Positions 1 to 6,705 are shown, counted from the first letter of the stretch. The stretch: 10,663 nucleotides of DNA from a bacterium (GCA_021821565.1 JAKACI010000033.1:1-10663); one strand, 5' to 3'. Translations and numbers: made by a program. The notes: generated from the letters alone by a model not told the origin.

Positions 1-49
1 TTTTTAAAATATTAAAGCGCTTTTAATAATCTCTATCGGCAATTTTGTG
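1..49. mobile_element. End of a MITE-like inverted-repeat element (partial, copy A)
   Basis: Bases 29-47 read ATCTCTATCGGCAATTTTG, the same terminal repeat that closes the element at 1069-1237. The adjacent inner bases, read on the minus strand, resemble the inside of the left end of the copy at 5735-5943: both have the end motif followed by an AT-rich run and a short palindrome (here AAAGCGCTTT at 14-23). The rest of the element lies beyond the left edge, so its length and target duplication cannot be judged. It ends about 40 bases after the pyrD stop codon, which means pyrD is bracketed by copies of this family. No coding capacity is seen. Confidence 0.6.
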
Positions 50-88
50 AAAACAAGTATATATAATTTTTTAATGTTTCATGCTATA

Positions 89-1021
89 TTAACTATTTAC
101 GATACCTATTATTTCATAAATATTGCTAAAATTATTTTCATAAAGAAATTTTTTAACCCCTGCCGTTATTTGAGAGATAAGATGCGGATTACTAAAGGCG
201 CATGTTCCAACTGCAACCGCCGTTGCTCCCGCCATAAAAAATTCTACGGCGTCTTCCCATGAACTTATACCGCCCATACCTATTACAGGAATTCTGACGG
301 CATTATAAACATCATTGACCAATTTAACCGCTATCGGTTTAATTGCAGGCCCTGACAAGCCTCCATAACCTCTGCTCAGTTTAAATTTTCTTTTATTAAT
401 ATCAATACTTGCCGCAGGAAATGTATTTACCAATGAAATTATATCTGCCCCTGCTTTTTCCGCAACTTCCGCAATCATAGCAATATCAGTCACCAATGGG
501 GTTAATTTAACTATCAAAGGAAGAGCGGAGCAATTTTTTATAGACGATACGATTTCATAAACAATTTCAGGGTCGGCTCCAAAAGACCTCCCGCCTTCTT
601 TTACGTTTGGACAAGAAATATTAGCTTCTAATGCGGATACTCCATTAATATCAGATAATTTTTCAGCCATAATTGAATATTCTTCAATATTTTTACCAAA
701 AAAATTTACAATTATCGGTATATTAAATTTTTTTAAAAAATTAATTTTTTCTTCTTTAAATCTTTCAAAACCCACGTTTTCAAGACCGATTGAATTGATT
801 AATCCGCACGGGGTTTCGCAAATACGGGGCATTTCATTGCCTTTTGACGGTTCTAAAGATATGCCTTTTGTCACTAAAGCTCCAAAAAGCGAATAATCAA
901 TTATTTCAAAAAACTCTTCTCCGTATCCGAATGTTCCCGATGCCGGCATCACGGGATACTTAAGAAACAGATTTCCTAATCTGACGGATAAATTAATTTC
1001 TTCTTTATTATCAATTATCAT
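89..1021 (-). CDS. pyrD: Dihydroorotate dehydrogenase B (NAD+), catalytic subunit
   Basis: This flavoprotein oxidises dihydroorotate to orotate in pyrimidine synthesis, in the cytoplasm. At 310 residues it has the normal length for class 1B, the form that works with PyrK and passes electrons to NAD+. Visible motifs are the N-terminal MPASGTFGYGEEF, VTKGIS near residue 50, the active-site loop NISCPNVKEGG with the nucleophile Cys137 expected for class 1 enzymes (class 2 uses Ser), VKLTPLVTD near 171-179, GGLSGPAIKP near 220, and the FMN phosphate-binding segment IPVIGMGGISSWEDA near 244-258. The start is ATG at 1021. No good Shine-Dalgarno sequence precedes it. The pyrK gene lies upstream on the same strand, separated by about 200 bases that hold a MITE-like repeat, so the pair is probably still co-transcribed through that repeat. 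Assignment is firm; the 1B class rests on Cys137 and the pyrK neighbour. Confidence 0.96.
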   Translation of the reverse strand: MIIDNKEEINLSVRLGNLFLKYPVMPASGTFGYGEEFFEIIDYSLFGALVTKGISLEPSKGNEMPRICETPCGLINSIGLENVGFERFKEEKINFLKKFNIPIIVNFFGKNIEEYSIMAEKLSDINGVSALEANISCPNVKEGGRSFGADPEIVYEIVSSIKNCSALPLIVKLTPLVTDIAMIAEVAEKAGADIISLVNTFPAASIDINKRKFKLSRGYGGLSGPAIKPIAVKLVNDVYNAVRIPVIGMGGISSWEDAVEFFMAGATAVAVGTCAFSNPHLISQITAGVKKFLYENNFSNIYEIIGIVNS

Positions 1022-1068
1022 TATAGTCTTTATTTAAAATTCCGTTTAATTATATTGCTATTAATAAT

Positions 1069-1237
1069 CCAAAATTGTCGATAGAGATATATATATATTT
1101 CCGGATTCCCGCACTGGCGAGAATGACTTTGAGGAATTTTATCCTTTCACCCATTGGATGTCATTCCTGCGAAAGCAGAAATCCGGTGTTATTAATGCAT
1201 TGCAGTATATTTAACAATCTCTATCGGCAATTTTGGG
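1069..1237. mobile_element. MITE-like inverted-repeat element between pyrK and pyrD (copy B)
   Basis: The outer ends are a 20-base inverted repeat: CCAAAATTGTCGATAGAGAT at 1069-1088 and its complement at 1217-1236, with one mismatch. Inside is a second inverted pair: a GGATTCCCGC...GAGAATGAC unit at 1103-1127 and a GTCATTCCTGCG...GAAATCC unit at 1160-1184. The element has no open reading frame and about 170 bases, as expected of a non-autonomous miniature transposon. The same ends recur at 1-49 and 5735-5943. No clean target duplication is visible here. Its right end overlaps the last codons of pyrK and contains the stop. In a pyrK-pyrD transcript the paired ends would fold into one long stem. 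I cannot name a parent insertion sequence. Confidence 0.8.
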
Positions 1238-2237
1238 CATAATTATAAAGTTCCGATGCTTCAAAAACAGGTCCTTCCTTGCAAACTCTTTTAAAAATAA
1301 AATTATCCGAATTATTATTAGAATTATTAGAATTTATTTTAATAACGCATCCGAGACAAACTCCGATTCCGCATGCAAAATGTTCTTCTAATGACACTTG
1401 AAGACTATGTTTTTTAAATTTATTTATTAGATTGGAAAGCATAGGTTTTGGACCGCATGAATAAAATTGAATATTTAATTGCTCTTTGATACTAACATTT
1501 TCTTTATTTTTTATAGCCTCTTGATTGACAAATACAATCTTTTTATCTTCTTTATTATTTTTATCTTCATTCTCTAATCCAAAATTTTTTAAATAATAAT
1601 CTTCCATATTATACAATAAAAGGTCGACAATATTGCCTTTATATCCGAAAGAACCGTCGTCGGTTGCAAAATAAACTTCATCATAGCTTGAATGAATACT
1701 ATGCCTGAAATACAATTCATTTTCAGTTTTAATTCCATAGTATAGAATAATTTTATTATTTTCCTCTAAATCATAATTTTCATATTTTTCATTTTCTTTT
1801 ATATTATTTTTTATAATGTGATTTTTTATAAAATCTGGCAAAGAAAATAGTGGCGCTATGCCTATGCCTCCTGCAATTAATATGTATATATTCTGCGATT
1901 TTTTATTATTTAAAATTTTAAATCCATTACCGGACGGACCTGTTACGGACACAAAATCTCCTTTTTTAACTTTGCTTAATAATTCGGTGCCTTTACCGCA
2001 AACCCTGTATAAAATTTCGAATTCATTTTCATTAAATTTTCTAAAAATTGAAAACGGTCGCGCCGATAGCGGGTCGGAGCAGCAAAAATTCGGTTTAATC
2101 ATTACAAATTGCCCGGGGATAAAATTTTGCGCTATAAAGGCATTTTTAATTCTTAGTAAATATGTGTTATCCGTATCTTTAACTTTTATATTTACGGTTA
2201 CTTCAAAATTTCCGCTTATTATTTTTTTGGTTTCCAT
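1221..2237 (-). CDS. pyrK: Dihydroorotate dehydrogenase B, electron-transfer subunit
   Basis: This FAD and [2Fe-2S] protein carries electrons from PyrD to NAD+. With ATG at 2237 it has 338 residues, longer than the roughly 260 usual for PyrK. Motifs (ATG numbering): RPFSIFR near 60 for FAD, GGIGIAPLF near 123-131 for NAD, YSCGPKPML near 259, and the cluster ligands CGIGVC-LGC (Cys289, 294, 297) with Cys319 in RVCKEGPVF. The extra length comes from Asn/Lys/Glu-rich insertions near 143-163, 219-255 and 303-313, the last falling between the third and fourth cluster cysteines. An in-frame TTG at 2261 would add eight residues and overlap rimI by 17 bases; I prefer the ATG because it lies just past the rimI stop and fits where PyrK proteins normally begin, though neither start has a strong ribosome site. 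The last residues (QNCR) and the TAG stop are encoded by the end of the repeat at 1069-1237. Confidence 0.93.
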   Translation of the reverse strand: METKKIISGNFEVTVNIKVKDTDNTYLLRIKNAFIAQNFIPGQFVMIKPNFCCSDPLSARPFSIFRKFNENEFEILYRVCGKGTELLSKVKKGDFVSVTGPSGNGFKILNNKKSQNIYILIAGGIGIAPLFSLPDFIKNHIIKNNIKENEKYENYDLEENNKIILYYGIKTENELYFRHSIHSSYDEVYFATDDGSFGYKGNIVDLLLYNMEDYYLKNFGLENEDKNNKEDKKIVFVNQEAIKNKENVSIKEQLNIQFYSCGPKPMLSNLINKFKKHSLQVSLEEHFACGIGVCLGCVIKINSNNSNNNSDNFIFKRVCKEGPVFEASELYNYAQNCR

Positions 2238-2244
2238 GTCTCTG

Positions 2245-2793
2245 TTAAATAAATAACTCAAAATCGGTTAATTCTTTTACCATACATAAAGCATTTTCCC
2301 TGTTGTCGTCGTAATAATTTTTTCTAACCATAAATGTTTTAAATCCTAATTTTTTATATAAATTAATAGCTCTTGAATTTGAAACTCTTACCTCTAAAAA
2401 TATTAATTTAATATTTTTATCTGCAAATTTATAAATAGTATAATTTAATAAATAAGTTCCTATGCCGCATGATTGCATTGCTTTAGATATTGTTATATCT
2501 AAGATATGCATTTCATCTAATACAAAATAAAAAATTATAAAACCCGTTATTTTAGAATTTAAATTAAATTCTTTTAAATTATTATTATTAGAAAAAGATA
2601 GCAAAAATACTGAATTTTCTTTTTTTAATTCATCTTCAAATAATTTTCTGCTCCAGTTTGTTTTAGACGCTTCAAGATGAATGTTAAACACTTCATTTAT
2701 TGCATAATCCAATAAATCTTTATTTTCTATATTCTCAATATTTTTTTTTTTATAGTAAATATCTTTTAAATTAATTAAGTTTATATTGTTCAT
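2245..2793 (-). CDS. rimI: GNAT acetyltransferase, RimI-like (ribosomal protein S18 N-acetyltransferase)
   Basis: This is a single GNAT domain of 182 residues. The acetyl-CoA binding motif A is QSCGIGTYLL (residues 107-116), followed by LEVRVSNSRAINLYKKLGF (133-151). Glu134 and Tyr146 are 12 apart, the spacing of the catalytic Glu/Tyr pair in RimI, and the tail NYYDDNRENALCMV matches the RimI C-terminal motif. NWSRKLFEDEL (46-56) is also RimI-like. The first 35 residues are an Asn/Lys-rich extension not usual in the family, which is normally nearer 150 residues. Known role: N-terminal acetylation of ribosomal protein S18 in the cytoplasm; another protein substrate is possible. It starts 22 bases after the amidohydrolase stop and ends 7 bases before the pyrK ATG, which suggests one operon. 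Confidence 0.85.
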   Translation of the reverse strand: MNNINLINLKDIYYKKKNIENIENKDLLDYAINEVFNIHLEASKTNWSRKLFEDELKKENSVFLLSFSNNNNLKEFNLNSKITGFIIFYFVLDEMHILDITISKAMQSCGIGTYLLNYTIYKFADKNIKLIFLEVRVSNSRAINLYKKLGFKTFMVRKNYYDDNRENALCMVKELTDFELFI

Positions 2794-2815
2794 ATAAAAT
2801 ACGCTATTTTATTTT

Positions 2816-3637
2816 TCAGCACAGGTTTTTATAAATTCCGCTTATTCTATTTTTTAAAAAGGGCCAAACTTTCCTTGCTCTTTCTATTTCATATGTATCT
2901 ATATTATAAATAAGAGCACATTCATTCAAACCTGCAAAATCATCTACAAGAGAACCGTCCGGCAGCGAGCAGAAAGATTTTCCGTAAAAATCGAGTCCGC
3001 CGTCTTTTCCTACCCTATTTACCCTTATAATATAAACGCCGTTTATAAATGCATTAGCCGATATACTTAAAAACCATTTACTGTTTGTATTAAAAGCGGA
3101 AGCCGTCGGAGCAAAAATTATATTCGCTCCTTTAAGCGCAAGTTCTCTAGATATTTCAGGATAAAAGTTATCCCAGCACATTTGAATACCTATCGTAGCA
3201 AACTCGGTTTTAAAAACCGGTATTTCAATGCCGTTAGAAAAATATGATTTTTCGTAATAATGCGGTATTTCAGGCAAATGTATTTTTCTATAAACCCCTA
3301 AAATTTCGCCGGTGCCGTTAATAACGGCTGCGCTGTTAAAATATAAACCGTTATACATTTCAAAAAACGGAGCAATTATAACCATATTATACTTACCTGC
3401 ATATTCCTGCATAATATTTATTGTTTTACCGTTTAGCGGTTCTGCAAGTTTACAGCTTTCTTCTATCTTTTCGTTTTCTTTAGATTGAACAAACCAATTA
3501 TTAAGAAACAGTTCGGGAAAGCATACGATATTAGCCCCGTTTTTTGCAGCCATAGACAAAAGAGATAAAGCCTTATCTATAGATTTATCAGAATCTAACG
3601 AAGAAATCATCTGTATTGCGCAAACTTTTATTCTCAT
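2816..3637 (-). CDS. Carbon-nitrogen hydrolase (nitrilase superfamily), probable omega-amidase or N-carbamoylputrescine amidase type
   Basis: This cytoplasmic amidohydrolase has 273 residues, a normal length for the superfamily. The catalytic triad is visible: Glu42 in FPELFLNNW, Lys118 in GVYRKIHLP, and Cys154 in GIQMCWDNFYPE. The segments RELALKGANIIFAPTA (164-179) and KSYFSNG (130-136) resemble N-carbamoylputrescine amidase (AguB) and beta-ureidopropionase members, which release ammonia and CO2 from N-carbamoyl groups. The substrate cannot be fixed from motifs, so no gene symbol is given. Location beside pyrimidine genes could hint at a carbamoyl compound, but that is inference. The ATG at 3637 lacks a Shine-Dalgarno sequence. 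A 165-base AT-rich gap separates it from typA upstream; rimI follows after 22 bases. Confidence 0.85.
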   Translation of the reverse strand: MRIKVCAIQMISSLDSDKSIDKALSLLSMAAKNGANIVCFPELFLNNWFVQSKENEKIEESCKLAEPLNGKTINIMQEYAGKYNMVIIAPFFEMYNGLYFNSAAVINGTGEILGVYRKIHLPEIPHYYEKSYFSNGIEIPVFKTEFATIGIQMCWDNFYPEISRELALKGANIIFAPTASAFNTNSKWFLSISANAFINGVYIIRVNRVGKDGGLDFYGKSFCSLPDGSLVDDFAGLNECALIYNIDTYEIERARKVWPFLKNRISGIYKNLC

Positions 3638-3802
3638 AATATTTAATTAATCTATAATAATATATAATTATACTATTAATAATAATCGGCAAATATTCAA
3701 TGTAAATTAAATTCACTATATATAATATATAAATAATATCTAATATCTATTTTTATTATATATATTATATATATAATATATATTTTATATATTTTATTTT
3801 AT
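3638..3802. other. AT-only palindromic spacer between typA and the amidohydrolase gene
   Basis: The spacer is almost wholly A and T. It contains a perfect 26-base palindrome of alternating A/T at 3758-3783, which could extrude as a cruciform or fold as a weak hairpin in RNA. No GC-rich stem is present, so I do not call a terminator. A TATAAT-like hexamer occurs within it, but in such composition this is expected by chance. No gene is seen. Confidence 0.6.
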
Positions 3803-5641
3803 TTACCGCCCGCCGGACCTGGAACCTTTCTTTCTATCGCTTTCTGTTAATAATCTTTTGCGCAATCTTATAGATTTTGGCGTAAATTCAATTAATTCAT
3901 CGTCTTCTATAAATTCAAGAGCATACTCAATAGATAATTTAATAGGCGGAGTCAAAGCTATCATTTCATCGGAAGCTTTAGAACGCATATTGGTAAGCTG
4001 CTTTTTCTTGCACGGATTAACGGTAATATCACCGGGTTTAGAATGCTGTCCCACAATCATGCCTTCATATAATTCATCCTGCGGACTCACGAACAGACTG
4101 CCTCTATCCTGCAAATTGTAAAGACCGTAAGAATTGGCTTCTGCTGTTTCCATTGAAATCATAACTCCGTTTTTTCTTGGCGAAATGTCAAAAGCATATT
4201 CTTCAAATTTATAAAAATTATGGTGCATCGTACCAGTACCCTTAGTCATTGTAAGAAATTCATTATGAAAACCCATTATGCCTCTTGAAGGTATTTTAAA
4301 CTCAAGATAAGTTATACCTTTATCATCTTTTGTCATATCAAGCAATAATCCTTTCATTCCGGACAGTCTTTCTAAAATCGGACCTGTAAACTCATCTTTT
4401 ATGGTTATATATAAAAGTTCGTAAGGTTCCATCTTTTTACCGTCTATTTCTTTTATAACTCCTCTTGGTTTTGAGATTGCAAATTCAAAACCTTCTCTTC
4501 TCATTTTTTCAATGAGAATAGATAAATGCAGAAGCCCTCTTCCATATACGTCAAAAACGGTTTCATCATTTGTATCCGAAACTTTTAATCCTACGTTGTT
4601 AAGAATTTCTTTATGAAGGCGTTCTCTTAATTGTCTTGTAGTCACCATCTTGCCTTCTTTGCCAGCGAAAGGACTTTTATTGACAATAAAATTAACGAGT
4701 ATTACAGGTTCATCTATTTTTATTCTTTGCAGCGGATTGACAGGTTTGTCTTTAACTAAATAATCGCCTGCTTTAACACCCGTAACACCTGCAACAAGCG
4801 CAATATCTCCTTCCTGTATTTCATCAGTTTCTATTTTTGTAAGCCCTTCAAAGACAAACATTTTATTGGGTCTAGTTTTTACAAGCTCATCGTTTATATT
4901 GTATAAATAAATCTGGTCATTAGATTTTAATTTACCTGATTTAACTATTCCGATAGCCGTAGCCCCCAGAAAATCATCATGTCCTATGCTTGTAACAAGA
5001 AATTCTAAATCACTTTTATTTAATATAGCAGGATGCGGAAGGGAATTTATAATAGCTTCAAATAAAGCCTTAAGACCATTTTTTTTGACATCTTCAATGT
5101 TTTCTTTAAGATCGGTTGTAGAATAACCTTCTTTAGCAGAAGCATATATTACTGGGAAATCTAAATTAACGTCTTCTCCGCCTAATTCCATAAAAAGTTC
5201 GTAAACCATCTCAAGAACTTCTTTGGGTCTTGCGCCGGGTCTGTCAATTTTGTTTATAACAAGCACCACTTTTAAATTATATTCAAAACATTTTTTTAAA
5301 ATAAATCTTGTCTGAGGCATAGGACCGTCAAATGCATCTACAAGAAGAAGCACCCCGTCAACCATTGCAAGCACCCGCTCTACTTCGCTTCCGAAATCGC
5401 CATGTCCAGGCGTATCCACTATATTTATTTTGTAATTTTTATAATTTAATCCTGTACATTTAGATAAAATTGTGATACCGCGTTCTTTTTCAAGGTCATC
5501 GCTGTCCATAGCTCTTTCCGGCAACATTTGCGAATCTCTGCTGGTGGAACTTTCCTTAAGCATTTTATCTATCAAAGTTGTTTTACCGTGGTCAACATGG
5601 GCTACGACTGCGATATTTCTCATTTTTTCTTGATATAGCAA
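3803..5641 (-). CDS. typA: Translational GTPase TypA/BipA
   Basis: This ribosome-binding GTPase, a relative of EF-G and LepA, is involved in ribosome assembly and stress or low-temperature growth. It is full length at 612 residues (E. coli about 607). The G domain shows AHVDHGKT (14-21), ERGITI (53-58), DTPGH (76-80) and NKID (130-133), with YASAKEG as the G5 segment. It is followed by the beta-barrel domain, the EF-G-like domain (PFAGKEGK...TTRQLRERL) and the TypA-specific C-terminal domain, including [20 protein letters not shown] and a basic tail. The start is TTG at 5641: a GGGAGG ribosome site at 5649-5654 sits 7 bases upstream of it, whereas the alternative ATG at 5623 has none. Neighbours are cspA and rlmB upstream, across a 770-base gap with a transposon relic and a MITE-like repeat. 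Confidence 0.97.
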   Translation of the reverse strand: MLYQEKMRNIAVVAHVDHGKTTLIDKMLKESSTSRDSQMLPERAMDSDDLEKERGITILSKCTGLNYKNYKINIVDTPGHGDFGSEVERVLAMVDGVLLLVDAFDGPMPQTRFILKKCFEYNLKVVLVINKIDRPGARPKEVLEMVYELFMELGGEDVNLDFPVIYASAKEGYSTTDLKENIEDVKKNGLKALFEAIINSLPHPAILNKSDLEFLVTSIGHDDFLGATAIGIVKSGKLKSNDQIYLYNINDELVKTRPNKMFVFEGLTKIETDEIQEGDIALVAGVTGVKAGDYLVKDKPVNPLQRIKIDEPVILVNFIVNKSPFAGKEGKMVTTRQLRERLHKEILNNVGLKVSDTNDETVFDVYGRGLLHLSILIEKMRREGFEFAISKPRGVIKEIDGKKMEPYELLYITIKDEFTGPILERLSGMKGLLLDMTKDDKGITYLEFKIPSRGIMGFHNEFLTMTKGTGTMHHNFYKFEEYAFDISPRKNGVMISMETAEANSYGLYNLQDRGSLFVSPQDELYEGMIVGQHSKPGDITVNPCKKKQLTNMRSKASDEMIALTPPIKLSIEYALEFIEDDELIEFTPKSIRLRKRLLTESDRKKGSRSGGR

Positions 5642-5648
5642 TTATTTT

Positions 5649-5654
5649 CCTCCC
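5649..5654 (-). promoter_or_regulatory. Shine-Dalgarno site deciding the TTG start of typA
   Basis: GGGAGG on the minus strand, 7 bases before TTG at 5641. The ATG six codons further in has only an A-rich lead. Confidence 0.75.
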
Positions 5655-5697
5655 GATTAAATACTGCCGAATAATAAATTAGTCTTAATATTTTATT

Positions 5698-5742
5698 ATT
5701 ATAGCTTGTTATTATTATACATAAAGTTATTATTCCCCAAAA
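5698..5742 (-). promoter_or_regulatory. Possible typA promoter at the edge of the MITE-like repeat
   Basis: On the minus strand TATAAT at 5714-5719 is preceded by ATG, and 17 bases upstream lies TTTTGG (5737-5742), which belongs to the terminal repeat of the element. A second TATAAT lies at 5698-5703. The -35 match is weak and the region is AT-rich, so this is tentative. Confidence 0.3.
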
Positions 5743-5943
5743 TTGCCGATAGAAATCTTTAAAATAGCTTTAAAGTTATATAGAACATTAGATTCCCCCA
5801 TACGCGGGAATGACACCCTTCGGGCGAAAACTTAAATTTCCGCAAAGTCATTCCTGCGAAGGCAGGTACACTTTAAAGCCGTCGGCATTTAGACGGCTCA
5901 TCTAGAAAAATTAGAAAAATAATTTTCTATCGGCAATTCTGGG
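5735..5943. mobile_element. MITE-like inverted-repeat element upstream of typA (copy C), with target duplication
   Basis: The left end CCCCAAAATTGCCGATAGAAAT at 5735-5756 (given here only as a family motif) is mirrored by the complement at 5922-5943, reading CTATCGGCAATTCTGGG at the edge. The element is flanked by the direct repeat TTATTATT at 5727-5734 and 5944-5951, consistent with an 8-base target duplication, although the sequence is simple. Inside is an inverted pair: GATTCCCCCATACGCGGGAA...GAC at 5791-5814 and GTCATTCCTGCGAAGGCAGG at 5847-5866. A separate hairpin AGCCGTC/GACGGCT lies at 5877-5898. There is no reading frame. It shares ends with copies at 1-49 and 1069-1237, but the interiors differ outside the GTCATTCC units, so this is a family rather than a recent burst. 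Confidence 0.85.
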
Positions 5944-6082
5944 TTATTATTGCTGCTATTCTATTATTAATTTAATTTCTAATTACTTTTTGTATTTTTC
6001 TTTGTAAGCTTTATTTGCGGCTTTTATTGCCTGCCTATGATTTTAATTGTAATTTCAAATTATATTGCAAGAAAAAATAGCT

Positions 6083-6120
6083 AAAAATAAAAAACCCCAA
6101 TAAATTTAATTTACTGGGGT
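6083..6120 (-). terminator. Strong intrinsic terminator
   Basis: On the minus strand a 12-base-pair stem (one G-T pair) with a 3-base loop occupies 6094-6120, with ACCCCA and TGGGGT at its base. It is followed by TTTTTTATTTTT (6082-6093). It is the clearest terminator in the window. It would end transcripts coming from cspA and the relic, isolating typA from upstream genes. Confidence 0.9.
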
Positions 6121-6126
6121 AAATGA

Positions 6127-6300
6127 ATCTGGTGAACTACCTATTAACAAATTAATAGGCTTCCTGTTTCAATGTATGAAAACGTCTCATACTCCACAGG
6201 CGTTTGACAAATGTCCGGTTCAGGCGATACCCGCCTTACCTTTAGTCTGCTTACATCTCTCATTTAAAAAGGAGAGGATTTCGCAACGGTTCCTAACAAC
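6127..6300 (-). mobile_element. Relic resembling the right end of an IS200/IS605-type (TnpB) element, with omegaRNA-like hairpins
   Basis: On the minus strand the stretch ends with AGGAAGCC, a hairpin (CCTATTAA/TTAATAGG, 6140-6159) and GGTAGTTCAC. This arrangement is familiar from right ends of IS605-family elements, where AAGCC, a stem and GTAGTTCAC follow the tnpB stop. Upstream lie further hairpins: CCTGT/ACAGG (6163-6167 with 6196-6200) enclosing GTATGA/TCATAC (6174-6179 with 6187-6192), AGGCG/CGCCT (6222-6236), and CTCTC/GAGAG (6257-6276). In TnpB systems the RNA that guides the nuclease covers exactly this zone. The frame inside is decayed and no tnpB or tnpA body is present. The left limit is uncertain. 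The match is from memory of the family, not a search; an unrelated small RNA remains possible. Confidence 0.6.
6144..6263 (-). pseudogene. Remnant of a TnpB-like C-terminus (39 codons)
   Basis: Translation gives a peptide containing RLKVRRVSPEPDICQTPVE and ending ETFSYIETGSLLIC. Spacing of VRR.SPE, TPVE, ET and E(A/T)GS resembles the variable tails of many TnpB proteins, which end just before the right-end hairpin, as here. In the same frame upstream there is a TAA directly before the ATG and then LLGTVAKSSPF, suggesting the resemblance runs through a stop. There is no ribosome site and nothing of the zinc finger or RuvC-like domain. I take it as a non-functional coding remnant overlapping the RNA structure, not as a small gene. 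Confidence 0.45.
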
Positions 6301-6414
6301 TAAAATTTCGCCTTTAGATCATATACATTTACATTCATTACATATAATTTTAAATCGTTTATTTATTAAATTGAATGAAATAAATAATATCGCTTAAGGC
6401 AGCAAACAAATAGT
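6264..6414. other. Non-coding stretch downstream of cspA
   Basis: These 150 bases follow the cspA stop. They are AT-rich, with no clear terminator for cspA and no gene. The part nearest the TnpB-like relic probably belongs to it. Transcripts from cspA may therefore run on to the terminator at 6083-6120. Confidence 0.5.
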
Positions 6415-6618
6415 TTAGACCTTAGAAACATTAACAGCTTGCGGTCCTTTGGCTCCATTAGTGATTTCGAATTCCACTCTCTGACCTTCAGTTAAGGTTT
6501 TAAAACCGTCCTGAGTAATTGCGGAATAATGAACAAAAACATCCTGTCCATTTTCTTGTTCAATAAATCCAAATCCTTTGCTGTCATTAAACCACTTAAC
6601 TTTTCCCTGGCTCTTCAT
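6415..6618 (-). CDS. cspA: Cold-shock domain protein (CspA family)
   Basis: This 67-residue protein is a single cold-shock domain that binds single-stranded RNA and DNA and acts as an RNA chaperone. The two RNA-binding motifs are KGFGFI (14-19) and VFVHY (27-31); GKVKWFND at the start and GPQAVNV near the end are also typical. The ATG at 6618 has an excellent AAGGAG ribosome site 9 bases upstream. It has its own promoter and a leader of about 93 bases with a hairpin, so it is probably transcribed independently of rlmB. Which of the csp paralogues it matches cannot be told from sequence; the symbol denotes the family. It may be cold induced or constitutive. Confidence 0.95.
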   Translation of the reverse strand: MKSQGKVKWFNDSKGFGFIEQENGQDVFVHYSAITQDGFKTLTEGQRVEFEITNGAKGPQAVNVSKV

Positions 6619-6627
6619 AATCTACTT

Positions 6628-6633
6628 CTCCTT
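6628..6633 (-). promoter_or_regulatory. Shine-Dalgarno site of cspA
   Basis: AAGGAG on the minus strand, 9 bases before the ATG. It is one of only three strong ribosome sites in the window, with those of typA and ctpA. Confidence 0.8.
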
Positions 6634-6683
6634 ACTTCTTTTACAATTTTACAATACAAACTGTAATACGTTAAAATTAAATT

Positions 6684-6705
6684 TTTATCTAAACACTTAG
6701 ATAAA
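6684..6705 (-). promoter_or_regulatory. Hairpin in the cspA 5' leader
   Basis: A perfect 9-base-pair stem, TTTATCTAA with TTAGATAAA, closes a four-base GTGT loop. It lies a few bases after the predicted transcription start. Long structured leaders are known to control cspA mRNA stability and translation by temperature in other bacteria; whether this one does so is inference. Confidence 0.55.

Noticed and set aside
47..262. Plus-strand reading frame of 71 codons
   Set aside because: It lies opposite the conserved end of pyrD, has no ribosome site and resembles no family.
1858..2256. Plus-strand reading frame of 132 codons
   Set aside because: It is the antisense of the PyrK FAD/NAD region; the minus strand has clear motifs.
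3682..3696. ATCGGCAA, resembling the MITE terminal motif, upstream of the amidohydrolase
   Set aside because: Only eight bases match and no partner end is present nearby.
3758..3783. AT palindrome as terminator of typA
   Set aside because: A stem made only of A-T pairs without a defined T-run is unlikely to terminate efficiently; recorded as a spacer feature instead.
5983..6042. Minus-strand 19-codon stretch ending AIKAANKAYKEKYKK and a stop
   Set aside because: It looks like a protein tail but is closed by a stop upstream and has no start; possibly a fragment of a lost gene, too short to support.
6127..6300. 6S RNA, SRP RNA, tmRNA or riboswitch
   Set aside because: I looked for their typical conserved segments and did not see them; the right-end motifs and TnpB-like frame fit better.
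6176..6397. Plus-strand reading frame of 73 codons between cspA and typA
   Set aside because: No ribosome site and no family features; the minus strand carries the structured relic, which explains the sequence better.
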